A DNA stretch of 64,000 nt from Chitinophaga polysaccharea (GTDB lineage: Bacteria; Bacteroidota; Bacteroidia; Chitinophagales; Chitinophagaceae): the NCBI RefSeq assembly GCF_007829335.1, contig NZ_VIWO01000002.1, positions 62,001 to 126,000 on the forward strand, given 5' to 3'. Shown here piece by piece: positions 42,803 through 53,200 of the stretch. Position 1 is the first letter of the stretch. Each line of letters opens with the position of its first letter. The notes under the pieces are model-generated. The model had not been told where the DNA came from and did not search any database. It saw only the letters and a list, made by a program, of their open reading frames with translations. A program made the translations under genes and the position numbers.

Positions 42803-44720
42803 GAATTTCCAGTTTACCATACTTGCGCAATTCATATTCTTTCGACATTAAAAAAATCAAGGGAGTTACCAGCAGGATATGGGTGGAGGAGGTGAGTACT
42901 CCGCCTATCATGGGCAATACAATGGGCTTCATCACATCGGTGCCTACACCGGTGGCCCACAATACGGGTACCAGTCCAAACAACGACACACATACTGTCA
43001 TCAGCTTGGGCCGCAGGCGTTTCGCTGCGCCATATATCACATATCGCCGCAGGTCATCTTTCGTAATGGTGGCAGCCGAATTACCCTTCAGCTGCACCAG
43101 CTGTTGCATGGCGTCGTTGAGGTATATCACCATCACAATACCGGTTTCCACGGCAATGCCAAACAAAGCGATGAAGCCCACGGCTACGGCCACCGACAGG
43201 TTTACGCCCCAGAAATAGATCATATAAGCCCCGCCGATAAGTGCAAACGGAACGGTAATCAGGCTTAAAAACGCTTCCCGTATGGAGTGGAAAGCAAAAT
43301 AGAGAGAGAAGAAAATAATGACCAGCACCACCGGCGCAATCCACATCAGCGTTTGCTGTCCCCGTATCAGGTTTTCGTATTGCCCGCTCCACTCCAGGTA
43401 GTAGCCGGCAGGCAGTACGCCTTTCGCCTGGCTCATCTTGTCAACGGCATCTTTTACGGTGCTGCCCAGGTCGCGGCCGCGCACATTGAATAATACGGCG
43501 CCGCGCAGCATCGCATTTTCGGAGGTGATCATCGGCGGGCCATCTACAAATTTTACATCTGCTACGGCCGACAAAGGCACTTCCCCGGAAGCTGCCGACA
43601 TCAGCGGAATGCGTTGTATACGCTCCACGCTGTTACGATATTCTTGTGCTAAACGCACGCTGATCGAAAAACGTTGCCGTCCTTCTATAGTATTACCTAC
43701 GGAAGCACCTCCCAGCGCCGTTTCTACAGTTTGGTTTACGTCGTTGGCAGTAAGTCCATAGCGTGCCAGGTCGGCTCTTCGTATATCTATGCTGAGATAT
43801 TTACCACCCGTCACTGGCTCTACATAAAGATCCATAATGCCAGGTGTTCCTTCCAGCACCTGCTTTACGCGCTCCGACACGGCGGCAATGGAGTCCAGGT
43901 TTTGTCCGTATACCTTCACGCCTACGTCGGTACGAATACCAGTAGCCAGCATGTTGATACGGTTAATGATAGGTTGCGTCCAGCCATTTACTACACCAGG
44001 AATCTGCAATTTGGCATCCAGCTCGTTGATGATATCTTTTTTGGTTTTTCCTTTCCGCCATTGCGACTGTGGCTTCAGCATGATAATGGTTTCAATCATG
44101 CTGATAGGAGAGTTGTCAGTAGCCGTGCTGGCGCGGCCGGCTTTCCCCAATACCTTATCTACTTCCGGTACTGACTTAATGATTTTATCCTGCACCTGCA
44201 GGATGCGCTTGGCCTCTGCATTGGAAATATCCGGCAGTGTAACGGGCATAAACAAAATGCTTTGTTCATCGAGGGGTGGCATAAACTCGCTACCCAGGCT
44301 CTTTAACAAAGGAATCGTGATCACGAGTGCAATGATATTAATGGCAATGGTGGTTTTTCGCCATTTCAGTATAACTTTTATCACCGGTTCGTATACACGT
44401 TCCAGTACCCGGTTAATGGGGTTATCATGATCGGGACGGAATTTACCTTTCATGAAAAAAGAGATAAGCACCGGCGCCAGTGTAATCACCAGCAGGGCAT
44501 CTACGATCATGATAAACGTTTTCGTATAGGCCAGCGGGTGGAACAGCTTGCCTTCCTGCCCCGTTAACATAAATACCGGCAGGAACGAAGTGATGATAAT
44601 GATGGTGGCAAAGAAAACGCCCCGCGACACCTGTTTGCTCGACTGCTCAATAACCTGCAATCGTTCCTCCTCGGTAATCCACGAAGGTGTTTTTTTGAAT
44701 ATTCTTTTGATCAGGTTCAT
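42786..44720 (-). CDS. cusA: CusA-like RND pump, C-terminal two-thirds (separate ORF)
   Basis: The frame encodes 644 residues from the ATG at 44720; an ATG at 44756 also opens it. It begins with MNLIKRIFKKTPSWITEEER, the cytoplasmic loop after TM4, and then carries TM5-TM12. Family features include VFFATIIIITSFLPVFMLTG, GQEGKLFHPLAYTKTF, periplasmic porter motifs (LPDISNAEAKRILQVQDKII, NRINMLATGIRTDVGVKVYG), and the C-terminal membrane half. The heavy-metal RND group Met/Glu pathway cannot be fully judged. It lies 11 bp after the stop of the N-terminal ORF in another frame. Either the pump is made as two polypeptides, or a frameshift has broken one gene. TolC-like follows with a 17-bp overlap. 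Confidence 0.88.
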   Translation of the reverse strand: MNLIKRIFKKTPSWITEEERLQVIEQSSKQVSRGVFFATIIIITSFLPVFMLTGQEGKLFHPLAYTKTFIMIVDALLVITLAPVLISFFMKGKFRPDHDNPINRVLERVYEPVIKVILKWRKTTIAINIIALVITIPLLKSLGSEFMPPLDEQSILFMPVTLPDISNAEAKRILQVQDKIIKSVPEVDKVLGKAGRASTATDNSPISMIETIIMLKPQSQWRKGKTKKDIINELDAKLQIPGVVNGWTQPIINRINMLATGIRTDVGVKVYGQNLDSIAAVSERVKQVLEGTPGIMDLYVEPVTGGKYLSIDIRRADLARYGLTANDVNQTVETALGGASVGNTIEGRQRFSISVRLAQEYRNSVERIQRIPLMSAASGEVPLSAVADVKFVDGPPMITSENAMLRGAVLFNVRGRDLGSTVKDAVDKMSQAKGVLPAGYYLEWSGQYENLIRGQQTLMWIAPVVLVIIFFSLYFAFHSIREAFLSLITVPFALIGGAYMIYFWGVNLSVAVAVGFIALFGIAVETGIVMVIYLNDAMQQLVQLKGNSAATITKDDLRRYVIYGAAKRLRPKLMTVCVSLFGLVPVLWATGVGTDVMKPIVLPMIGGVLTSSTHILLVTPLIFLMSKEYELRKYGKLEIHETHH

Positions 44721-44731
44721 GATTTGCTGAT

Positions 44732-46018
44732 TTATGCTTGTTGTTTTTCCTGCCATTGGGCGTATTTTTCCGCGAGATGCTTATAAGCGTTTTCACTCAT
44801 AATGATTCCGTTGTCTACGATCACACCAATGGCCAGTGCGATGCCGGTGAGCGACATGATATTGGACGAAATGCCGAAGGCGTTCAACAGGATGAAGCTG
44901 GCAGCCAGCGTAATGGGAATTTGTATAATGATGCTCAGGGCGCTGCGCCAATGAAAGAGGAATAGGATGACCACCACCGATACCACGATCATTTCTTCGA
45001 TCAACGTGTGTTTAATGGCATCTACCGATTCCCGGATCAGTGCGCCGCGGTCGTATACGATGTCGAATTTTACGCCATCCGGAAACCCTTTGGCCACTTC
45101 TTTCATCCTGGCTTTTACTTTATCAATCACGGCATCGGCATTTTCACCATAGCGCATTACCACGATGCCACCTACACGCTCTCCCTGCCCATCCTGGTCA
45201 AAGATGCCCAACCGGGTTTCGCCGGTCATTTGTACAGTGGCTACATCGGCGATCCGTATAGGGATATTGTTCTGGGTTTTTACCGGGATATTTTCTATCT
45301 CCGCCACCGACTTCAGGTAGCCGGATGTTTTGATAATATAGCCAATGTCGCTCAGCTCAAACTTGCGGCCCCCGGATTCGTTGTTATTGGTTCGGATGGC
45401 ATTGAGCACGGCAGCTACCGGTATCCGGTAGTAAAGCAGCTTATTGGGATCTACCGTGATTTGATATTGCTTTTGAAAACCGCCAAAGGAGGCAATTTCA
45501 CTGACACCTGGTACATTTTGCAGGGCAAATTTGATATACCAGTCCTGCAAGGCACGTTGTTCGCCCAGGTCCATTCCAGGTGCGTCAAGAGTATACCAGA
45601 GAATATGCCCTACACCGGTACCATCGGGCCCCAGTTGAGGCGTTACACCGGCGGGCAGGGTGCTGGCAACCGTGCTAAGCCGCTCCAGTACCCGCTCCCG
45701 GGCCCAGTAAATATCAACATCATCCTGGAAGATGACATAAATAAAACTCATTCCAAACATAGAGGAGCCACGTACATACTTGATGCGTGGAAGTCCCTGT
45801 AAGTTGGTGACCAGCGGATAGGTTACCTGGTCTTCTATCAGCTGGGGGCCTCGTCCCATCCATTCTGTAAAAACGATGACCTGGTTTTCCGAGAGGTCGG
45901 GGATGGCGTCAACGGGATTCTTTTTGACGGCGAAAATCCCCCAGGCAAACAAGGCAGCTGCCATTACCAGTACAATAAACCGGTTGCGCAATGACCATTC
46001 AATAATTCGATGTACCAT
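44732..46018 (-). CDS. cusA: CusA-like RND pump, N-terminal third (separate ORF)
   Basis: The 428-residue frame starts MVHRIIEWSLRNRFIVLVMA and ends EKYAQWQEKQQA. It contains TM1, the first periplasmic porter loop (QVIVFTEWMGRGPQLIEDQV, PRIKYVRGSSMFGMSFIYVI, QLGPDGTGVGHILWYTLD) and TM2-TM4, finishing with GIALAIGVIVDNGIIMSENA, where Asp is the conserved TM4 proton-relay residue. In E. coli CusA this region continues into TM5 in the same polypeptide. Here a TAA at 44732-44734 intervenes in the cytosolic TM4-TM5 loop. It is the first pump gene in the operon, 137 bp after the HYC_CC_PP gene. Confidence 0.88.
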   Translation of the reverse strand: MVHRIIEWSLRNRFIVLVMAAALFAWGIFAVKKNPVDAIPDLSENQVIVFTEWMGRGPQLIEDQVTYPLVTNLQGLPRIKYVRGSSMFGMSFIYVIFQDDVDIYWARERVLERLSTVASTLPAGVTPQLGPDGTGVGHILWYTLDAPGMDLGEQRALQDWYIKFALQNVPGVSEIASFGGFQKQYQITVDPNKLLYYRIPVAAVLNAIRTNNNESGGRKFELSDIGYIIKTSGYLKSVAEIENIPVKTQNNIPIRIADVATVQMTGETRLGIFDQDGQGERVGGIVVMRYGENADAVIDKVKARMKEVAKGFPDGVKFDIVYDRGALIRESVDAIKHTLIEEMIVVSVVVILFLFHWRSALSIIIQIPITLAASFILLNAFGISSNIMSLTGIALAIGVIVDNGIIMSENAYKHLAEKYAQWQEKQQA

Positions 46019-46155
46019 ATTTGTTCATTTCGAAAAAGACATAGATAGCCTGTCATCCGTGCCTATAGGCCGGAAGAAGGGAATGCTATAAACGTAGCAG
46101 GAGCTGATGGCGTACAGGAAGATAAATAAAGGGAGTACGCGGGACTAACGGGGAA

Positions 46156-46551
46156 TCAGATACGAAAAGTACAGTGCAGGATATGGGAAGGCACCTTGTT
46201 ACTTCGCGGCGGTGCATGGGTAAGCGGAAATGAGGTGGCCAGCGGGTTAATACCGGCCTGTGAAAATTCGAAGGTAGCCAGGGGAGCGGCCGCTGTAGCC
46301 AGGTATTTGAGCGCGACATCATTCTCCGCCACTTTATGATCCTTCTCCAGTTTTAGTGTTTGATGTTTATCTTTACAACAGGGCTTCGCGCATGCTTTTT
46401 CGACTTTGGCCACACACTTATTGCAGGGACTATCCTGGTGCCAGAATTGTACCGTTACCAGCTTATCCATGCAGTAGTGCAGGTGGAAAGTGGCGCCTGT
46501 AGAAGAACCCAGGTAGAGAATAGCCAGCAGAAGTGTGAGGACCTTTTTCAT
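46156..46551 (-). CDS. HYC_CC_PP-family small cysteine-rich protein
   Basis: From the ATG at 46551 the protein is 131 residues with a signal peptide (KKVLTLLLAILYLGSSTGAT). The family motifs appear in order: HLHYCMDK, then CNKCVAKVEKACAKPCCKDK, and near the C-terminus HAPPRS. The spaced Cys and His residues could bind a soft metal in the periplasm. The family is typically found in Bacteroidota beside metal efflux and TonB genes. As the first gene before cusA it may be a metal chaperone or sensor (inference). Confidence 0.85.
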   Translation of the reverse strand: MKKVLTLLLAILYLGSSTGATFHLHYCMDKLVTVQFWHQDSPCNKCVAKVEKACAKPCCKDKHQTLKLEKDHKVAENDVALKYLATAAAPLATFEFSQAGINPLATSFPLTHAPPRSNKVPSHILHCTFRI

Positions 46552-46700
46552 GCAATACAAAAGTAAGGGTAGGAACAGCGCCTTTTGTTACATAATTTTG
46601 GGGTAGTTTTATATTTTATTGTGATGGGCCCGGCAGGTAGGTATTTCGCAATATTTAACCACCTATCTGCTCATTTTAACCTGACAACGCTTTATTGACG

Positions 46701-46730
46701 TTTGTTACCTAAATTTAACCGGTAATATTT
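46701..46730 (+). promoter_or_regulatory. Bacteroidota-type promoter of the M24 peptidase gene
   Basis: TTTG at 46701-46704 and TAATATTT at 46723-46730 are separated by 18 bp and match the Bacteroidota sigma consensus (TTTG, about 19 bp, TAnnTTTG). It ends 19 bp before the TTG start at 46750. Confidence 0.6.
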
Positions 46731-46749
46731 AATCATCCATAAAACCATT

Positions 46750-48144
46750 TTGACGGTGTTTTCACAGGAAACTTATATCAACAGGAGAAGCCGGCTGCAA
46801 GCCGATATAGGCGGTGGCATTATTTTGCTACCAGGAAACGACGATAGTGGCATGAACTATAAGGATAACATCTATCCCTTCCGGCAGGACAGCTGCTTTT
46901 TGTATTTCACGGGTATCGACCAGCCGGGACTCACGTTTGTTATGGATATAGATAATAACCGGGAGATCTTATTCGGCGATGAACTAACCATCGAAGCAAT
47001 TATGTGGACGGGGCCGGTGGAAACGATCGCCTCCCTGGCTGCTAAGGTGGGCATTAAAGATGTACGACCCACTTCCGCCCTGCCCGACTTCCTGGCCCGT
47101 GCCCGCAGCAGTAAACAACCCGTACATTTTGTGCCTCCCTACCGGGGCGATACCACCGTTAAACTAAGCGAGTGGCTGGATATCCCGGTGGCTGCGATTC
47201 CGCAACAGGTATCGGTAGCGCTCATAAAAGCCATTGTGCGTCAACGCGCTATTAAAACAGCCGAGGAAGTACATGAAATAGAAATGGCCGTAAACACTAC
47301 CATCGATATGCAGTTGAAGGCCATGGAGCTGGCGGCGGCAGGCGTTACCGAAATAGCGATTGCAGGCGGCATCCAGGCAGTGGCTATTGCCGGCGGAGGA
47401 AATATTTCTTTCCCGGTAATCCTCACCGTTAACGGACAAATTCTGCATAATCACCCGCATAATACGCCTTTGCAAAACGGGCAACTGGTACTGTGCGATT
47501 GTGGTGCAGAAAATGCCATGCGCTATGCCGGGGACCTGACACGTACGCACCCGGTCAATAAGAAATTTACCACTGCCCAAAAGGAGATTTACGACATCGT
47601 ACATCATGCCTATCAATCGGCCGCCGATGCGGTGAAACCGGGCATACGTTTTAAAGACGTACACCTGCTGGCCTGCGAAAAACTGGCGGAAGGCCTCATA
47701 GCTTTGGGGCTGATGAAAGGTAATGCGGCAGAAGCGGTAGCGGCCGGGGCGCACACGCTGTTCTTCCCCTGTGGCCTGGGACATATGCTGGGACTCGATA
47801 TTCACGATATGGAAAACCTGGGCGAAGAATATGTGGGCTATACCGATACCCTGCATAAAAGCAAGGAATTTGGCCTTAAATCATTGCGCCTGGGAAGAGA
47901 GCTGGAGGAGGGCTTTGTACTGACTATTGAGCCAGGCATTTACATCAACCCGATGCTCAACGACGCGTGGCAGGCAGCCGGTAAACATACTGCCTTTATC
48001 AACTACGAAAAACTGGCGGCCTATAAAAATTTTGGTGGCGTGCGCGTAGAAGATAATTTCCTGATCACTGCCGATGGAGGCCGCAAACTAGGCAGGCCTT
48101 TTGCAAGCACGGCCAATGAAATAGAACAACTGATTGCCCGCTAA
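46750..48144 (+). CDS. pepP: M24-family Xaa-Pro aminopeptidase
   Basis: The frame gives 464 residues from a TTG at 46750; a GTG at 46756 is an equal candidate, and there is no nearby ATG. An AMP_N-type N-terminal domain (residues 5-150; ETYINRRSRLQADIGGGIIL, NYKDNIYPFRQDSCFLYFTG) precedes the pita-bread catalytic domain. The metal ligands appear as Asp (LVLCDCGAE), Asp (YAGDLTRT), His (GLGHMLGLDIHD), Glu (TIEPGIY) and Glu (RVEDNFLI). It should remove N-terminal residues next to proline in the cytoplasm. The DUF885 gene follows after 13 bp. Confidence 0.92.
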   Translation: MTVFSQETYINRRSRLQADIGGGIILLPGNDDSGMNYKDNIYPFRQDSCFLYFTGIDQPGLTFVMDIDNNREILFGDELTIEAIMWTGPVETIASLAAKVGIKDVRPTSALPDFLARARSSKQPVHFVPPYRGDTTVKLSEWLDIPVAAIPQQVSVALIKAIVRQRAIKTAEEVHEIEMAVNTTIDMQLKAMELAAAGVTEIAIAGGIQAVAIAGGGNISFPVILTVNGQILHNHPHNTPLQNGQLVLCDCGAENAMRYAGDLTRTHPVNKKFTTAQKEIYDIVHHAYQSAADAVKPGIRFKDVHLLACEKLAEGLIALGLMKGNAAEAVAAGAHTLFFPCGLGHMLGLDIHDMENLGEEYVGYTDTLHKSKEFGLKSLRLGRELEEGFVLTIEPGIYINPMLNDAWQAAGKHTAFINYEKLAAYKNFGGVRVEDNFLITADGGRKLGRPFASTANEIEQLIAR

Positions 48145-48157
48145 ATAATACCACGAT

Positions 48158-49474
48158 ATGAAAAAACAACTTTGGGCGTTGCTGCCATTGATACTATTTG
48201 CCTGCACCATGCGTATGCCAAAAGCAACAGATAATGGGAAAGCGACCCTCGATAAACTCGCTGAAAAATATGTGCGGTTGGGATTAGCCATCGGTCAATA
48301 TGATCCGGATTTCGTAGATGCTTATTATGGTCCGGATTCGTTGAAGCCGGTGACCGGCAAATCCATCACCTTTCCGAAAGATAGCTTTCTGAATGCAATA
48401 AGAAACCTGAGACTGTTGCTGGACGACGTAGCTAAAAACACAACAAATGATACCATCCATACCCGGGCAAACTGGATGGACACACAACTCACAGCCTTCA
48501 GCCGGCGTATTCAAATCATCACTGGTGTGTATGCACCTTTCGATGTGGAGTCGAAAGATTTATTCGATGCCATGGCGCCTGTTTACACGGAATCACATTA
48601 CCAGTCACTGATCGCCTCACTGGATAGCCTGTTGCCCGGTAAAGGTCCGGTGGCTGACCGATTCCAGCAATTAGCCAACCACTTTATCATTCCTAGAAAT
48701 AAACTGGATACCGTTTTTAAAACGGCGATAGCGGAAGCGCGTAAACGTACCTTATCGCATTACCAGTTGCCGGCAACAGAAAGCTTTACCCTGGAATATG
48801 TAACCGGTAAACCCTGGATGGGCTATAACTGGTACAAAGGCAATTACAATAGCCTGATCCAGGTAAGCGCAGATGTACCGATTTTTATAGAGAAAGCCAT
48901 AGATCTTAGCTGCCATGAGGGATACCCCGGACACCATGTCTATAATACGTTGCTGGAAAAGAATCTCTACCGCGACAAAGGATGGGTGGAAATATCGCTG
49001 TACCCGTTGTTCAGCCCGCAATCGCTGATTGCGGAAGGCAGCGCTAACTACGGAATAGAGATGGTTTTCCCCGGTGAAGAGAAAGTTGCGTATACCCGTG
49101 ATGTATTGCTGCCACTGGCAGGCCTGGATACCACCGGTATCAGCACTTATTTTAAAGCATTGGCCATCAAAGGTACACTCAACTATGCACGTAACGAAGT
49201 GGCCAGGGGCCTGGTAAATGGCACCATGTCCGACTCCCTGGCGAGCAGGTGGCTGCGCGATTATACGTTGCTCAATGAGGCATCTGTAGCCAAAGGCATT
49301 CAGTTTATTAAAAAGAACCGGAGCTACGTTATTAATTATAATTACGGACAGGACCTGGTAAAGCAATACCTGGATAACCACTACGGCCAGCAGCCGGATA
49401 AAAGATGGGAGGGCTTCGGTTACCTGCTAAGCAACGAAATGACGCCTAAAAACCTGCTGCAATCGGGAAAATAG
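48158..49474 (+). CDS. DUF885-family lipoprotein, putative metallopeptidase
   Basis: The 438-residue protein begins with a lipoprotein signal (LWALLPLILFACTMR, Cys at about 16). It carries the DUF885-like metallopeptidase features HEGYPGHHVYNTL (His-Glu...His-His, about 258), SPQSLIAEGSANYGIEMVFP with a third-ligand Glu, and a long helical C-terminus. DUF885 proteins are predicted zinc peptidases resembling M2/M3 types. Its operon partner is an aminopeptidase P, so peptide use in the periplasm is likely. A terminator follows 25 bp after the stop. Confidence 0.88.
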   Translation: MKKQLWALLPLILFACTMRMPKATDNGKATLDKLAEKYVRLGLAIGQYDPDFVDAYYGPDSLKPVTGKSITFPKDSFLNAIRNLRLLLDDVAKNTTNDTIHTRANWMDTQLTAFSRRIQIITGVYAPFDVESKDLFDAMAPVYTESHYQSLIASLDSLLPGKGPVADRFQQLANHFIIPRNKLDTVFKTAIAEARKRTLSHYQLPATESFTLEYVTGKPWMGYNWYKGNYNSLIQVSADVPIFIEKAIDLSCHEGYPGHHVYNTLLEKNLYRDKGWVEISLYPLFSPQSLIAEGSANYGIEMVFPGEEKVAYTRDVLLPLAGLDTTGISTYFKALAIKGTLNYARNEVARGLVNGTMSDSLASRWLRDYTLLNEASVAKGIQFIKKNRSYVINYNYGQDLVKQYLDNHYGQQPDKRWEGFGYLLSNEMTPKNLLQSGK

Positions 49475-49499
49475 CATTGAACAAAAATCACTGTCATAC

Positions 49500-49524
49500 A
49501 TCCCATACCATTACGGTATGGGAT
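49500..49524 (+). terminator. Intrinsic terminator
   Basis: ATCCCATACC and GGTATGGGAT form a 10-bp stem with loop ATTAC, followed by TTTTTT. Confidence 0.9.
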
Positions 49525-49921
49525 TTTTTTATTACAGTAAGAAGTATAAAAAACGATATCGGGTTAATATCGGCAAAGAAGCTATCAATTTTGGCGTATA
49601 CTATCCAGGAGTATTCTTCTAAATTCGTATATAACAGCAGCATTCGAACAGCGCCACATTTCCGTTTATGAAAGTCCTTGCAGGACACGGTGTTTCAACC
49701 AAAACAGAATCAGATCAACGGTGTGAATTTTCTATGACCCACAGACGAAAACCCTTATCTCCGATTCTCCCCGTCGATTTATCAGCTCATCTGTAAAACC
49801 ATTTTTATGAAGTAAAATTTTTGCTCCTTATTCATACAGCTGCATGTCGGCTGTAGTAGTTTTACCGGTAGCAGGTTGCTACCGGCAGGAATTCTTTTAC
49901 CCTTATGTTTAAATCGTTTAT
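49525..49921 (+). other. Intergenic region before the M43 protease gene
   Basis: About 400 bp with no gene I can support. It holds two small hairpins: GTCCT/AGGAC at 49674-49686, and CCGGTAGCA/TGCTACCGG at 49865-49885 (9-bp stem, 3-nt loop). The second lies 36 bp before the start at 49922, in the probable 5' leader. Confidence 0.4.
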
Positions 49922-50161
49922 ATGTCACAGTTATCTCAACGGATAATAGCGGCACTGCTTTGCCTCCTGGTGAATGGAGGAGTAGTGGCGCAGCAAAAAA
50001 ATGCGCCGGCTCCCTCGCCCGACCACTGTTCGTCTTCCAGGGCTATGCAGGAGCTGTATAAAAAGCATCCGGCCTCCTTGCAGGCTGCCCGTAAACAGGA
50101 AGCCTATATCAGCAGTATCGTAGCTAAAATGCGGGAACAACGGCGTACCCTGGCTACCTAG
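49922..50161 (+). pseudogene. N-terminal fragment of the M43 protease, ending at an in-frame TAG
   Basis: The ATG at 49922 opens 79 residues: a signal peptide (IIAALLCLLVNGGVVAQQ) and a propeptide-like helix (PASLQAARKQEAYISSIVAK). The frame is cut by TAG at 50159-50161. The same frame then continues without another stop as AVQYTIPVVFHVNDPV..., the expected opening of an M43 catalytic domain, and joins the long frame from 50228. A single C-to-T change in a CAG codon would explain it. The fragment holds the secretion signal that the downstream part lacks. Confidence 0.75.
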
Positions 50162-50227
50162 GCGGTACAATATACTATCCCGGTAGTATTTCATGTCAAC
50201 GATCCGGTAAATCCTTATAAGGTAACC

Positions 50228-53200
50228 ATGGAGCAGATCCGTTCTGCTATGGATATCCTGAACCAGGACTATAACCTGGCCAATGCGGATTATTCCCAGA
50301 TTGATCCCCGCTTTATCGGCCTGGCCGCTAACCTGCACATTACCTTTCGCCTCGCCGATATCGACCCGCAAGGGAATCCTACTACCGGTGTAACCTATCA
50401 CTACAATGACCTGGACGGCCGTTCCCCCGACGGATCCGGCGCCGCGGTGAAAAGCGTTTCCTACTGGCCATCGGAAAAATACCTCAATATCTGGATCGTC
50501 AGCGAGGTAGAACAGAAAGGTGTGTATAATAATTCAGGCTGGACCTATCTCCCCGACGACTGGGTAGCGGCCAATCACCTCGACGGGGTAGTCTATAACT
50601 GGCGTTACCTCGGTGCACCCGGTGTAGGTTGTTCTGAAAACGGTTACCCCTATATGAAACGGGTACTGACCCATGAAGTAGGGCATTTCCTTAACCTGCA
50701 ACATACGTTTGAAAACGGGTGTAATGCACCGGGAGATGAGGTAGATGATACGCCGCCTACCTTATCAAACTATGGCGGGTGTAATGTCAATGCCAACTCC
50801 TGCGGTCCGGTGGCTAACGTAGAAAACTACATGGACTATTCCTCCTGCACCAAGATGTTTACCATCGGGCAGAGTGACCGGATGCTGGCAGCATTGACTA
50901 ACACCGTTGCCCATCGCAATAACTTGTGGTCGGCCGCCAACCTCGCGGCTACCTTGCTACCAGATACTGTAAAAAGACTGGTGCCCGGGTTCACCTTATT
51001 CAATGAGAGCGACGTGAATAATGGTGCGTTAACAATGGCGGATACCCTGAAATTGCTGGGCGGCGCCACGTTTACACTTAGCAACGGCAACCTGGTGCAG
51101 GGCACACACTTCACGGTGCAACAGCTGCCGGCCGGCCTTACGCCGGTGATACAGGTGATGAACAGTACTACCGCTGTATTGTCTTTCACAGGCAATGCCA
51201 CGCAGCATAGTGCGGCCAACAGCACTGACAGCGTAAAGATTACTTTCCTCAACGCCGCCATCCAGGGCGGAGCAGGCGCCTTATACCGGTCATATATTAA
51301 CCTGGGTATTCATTTCATAGATCCGTATAAAATCGTGTATCACGATATTTCCGATATCGTGATTAACAGTACAAATATCTGGACCTACTTCAGTTTCAAC
51401 GTAGGAGACGGTGATTTTGGCGGATGGCTCAACAGCGGCAAACTCAGGTTGGAAACCTATCAGAAGGCAGCTGTTTGCGAAGGAAGCTCCCGGAACATTG
51501 TTCCTCTGCCGGTGAATACGCTGATCGGCGATACGTCTAACTTTGTGGCCGGTGGCGCTTATCCCGATGAACACGATGTTTACAGCAATGCCTATACGAA
51601 ATGGGCAGGCAAAACGGCTTATATAGGCGTTAAATTTACGCTGAATGGCAAACCGCGCTATGGATGGATCCGCATTACAGTAGCCGCTGATGGCAGCAGC
51701 TATGTGATTAAAGACTACGCCTGGAACCAGGCGCCCAATGGCAGCATTGCCGCAGGTAACGCCGGCGCACCCACGCTTTCCTGGTCCAGATCACAATTCC
51801 GCGAAGCATTGGCTAACAACGGCGCCTTCAGCGATACCGCCGAAGTGGGTATCCTTGGCAACACCTTTGCGATCAGCAGCGGTAACTTTACCCGCAATAC
51901 CCATTATACGGTCAGCAACCTGCCGGCAGGACTAGGTGTGGAGCTGAAAGCGCTCAACAATACCACGGCACGTTTAGCCTTTACCGGTAGTGCCACCAGT
52001 CACACGGCCGCTAACAGTGGAACTGTTACCATCAATATATTGCCCGCTGCCTTCAGCAATCAACAGCCGGCCGACAGCAGCCAGAAGCAATTATCACTCA
52101 GCTTCCGCGATCCATATACTATTAAGTATGTGGACGTAAACGATACGGTGTATACCATTAACGCCACCAACAACTGGTATTATTTCCTGGTAGATAATAT
52201 CCCCGAAGCGGCCTATGGGCTATGGTCCGACAGTGGGAAGCTCCGGCTGGAAACCTATCAGCAGCCTATGGTTTGCGATGGGACCACCAAAAATATTTCC
52301 CTGCTGGCGCTGAATACCATTATCAGCGATACTTCTCATTTTGTGGCAGGTGGGGCTTATCCCGACGAACATAACCTGGTAACCGCTACCTATACCGCAT
52401 GGAAAGGTAAAACAGCTTATGCCGGCTTTACCTTTACGGCTGGTGGCGAGCATTTCTATGGCTGGTTCAGGTTTAAAGTAGCGGCTAACGGTAGCAGCTA
52501 TACGCTGATGGACTGCGCCTACAACACCATGCCGGGCGGCAGCATCAAAGCCGGTCAGTCGGCCCCGGCAACCGCCGACACCAGCGTTAACGTACAGGAC
52601 TATTGCACCGCCAGCACCGCACTGAACTATAACACCATTACCCGGGTACGGTTGGCCAATCTTGATAACAGCTCCCAATGGGACGGGTACAAAGATTTTA
52701 CCGCCCAATCGGCTACTGTCGCAGCCGGCGGCTCCTACCAGCTGCAGATCAACCTGGCCGTGGAATACTGGCCGGATATCTCGGTAGCGGCATGGGTAGA
52801 CTGGAACGGGGATAGACAACTCAATGATACCACGGAGAAAATATTTGTTAAACGGGGCAGCGGTCCATTTACCCAAACCATCACCGTGCCGGCCAATGCT
52901 AAAACCGGCGCTACCCTGCTCCGGGTAAGAATGGGATATGGCAGCAATGTGAAACCCTGTGGAGTAGACTCCTACCAGGGAGAGGTAGAAGATTATACCA
53001 TCAAAGTGACAGGTGGAACTATGCTGGTTAAAAAACTGGATGCCAACACCAATACCAATCGGCTGAATGCTACCAGTCCATTTACCAATAAAATCAATAT
53101 CACCTACCAGTCACTCGTAGCGGGTACAGTACTGGTGCGCATGTATGATGTGAATGGCTATATACAGAAGGAACAACAAAACCAGGTGGTGAAAGGAAAC

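Noticed and set aside
44730..44756. Programmed ribosomal frameshift joining the CusA halves
   Set aside because: The junction has only five As before C and no X-XXY-YYZ heptamer in frame, so no standard slip site is visible; a mutation, split or assembly error is more likely.
45008..45802. 264-codon plus-strand frame opposite the CusA N-terminal gene
   Set aside because: It is antisense to a clear RND pump sequence, has no protein family features, and looks like a mirror frame of a GC-rich coding region.
47164..47856. 230-codon minus-strand frame inside the M24 peptidase gene
   Set aside because: It is antisense to catalytic motifs of the peptidase, so coding on the other strand is the supported reading.
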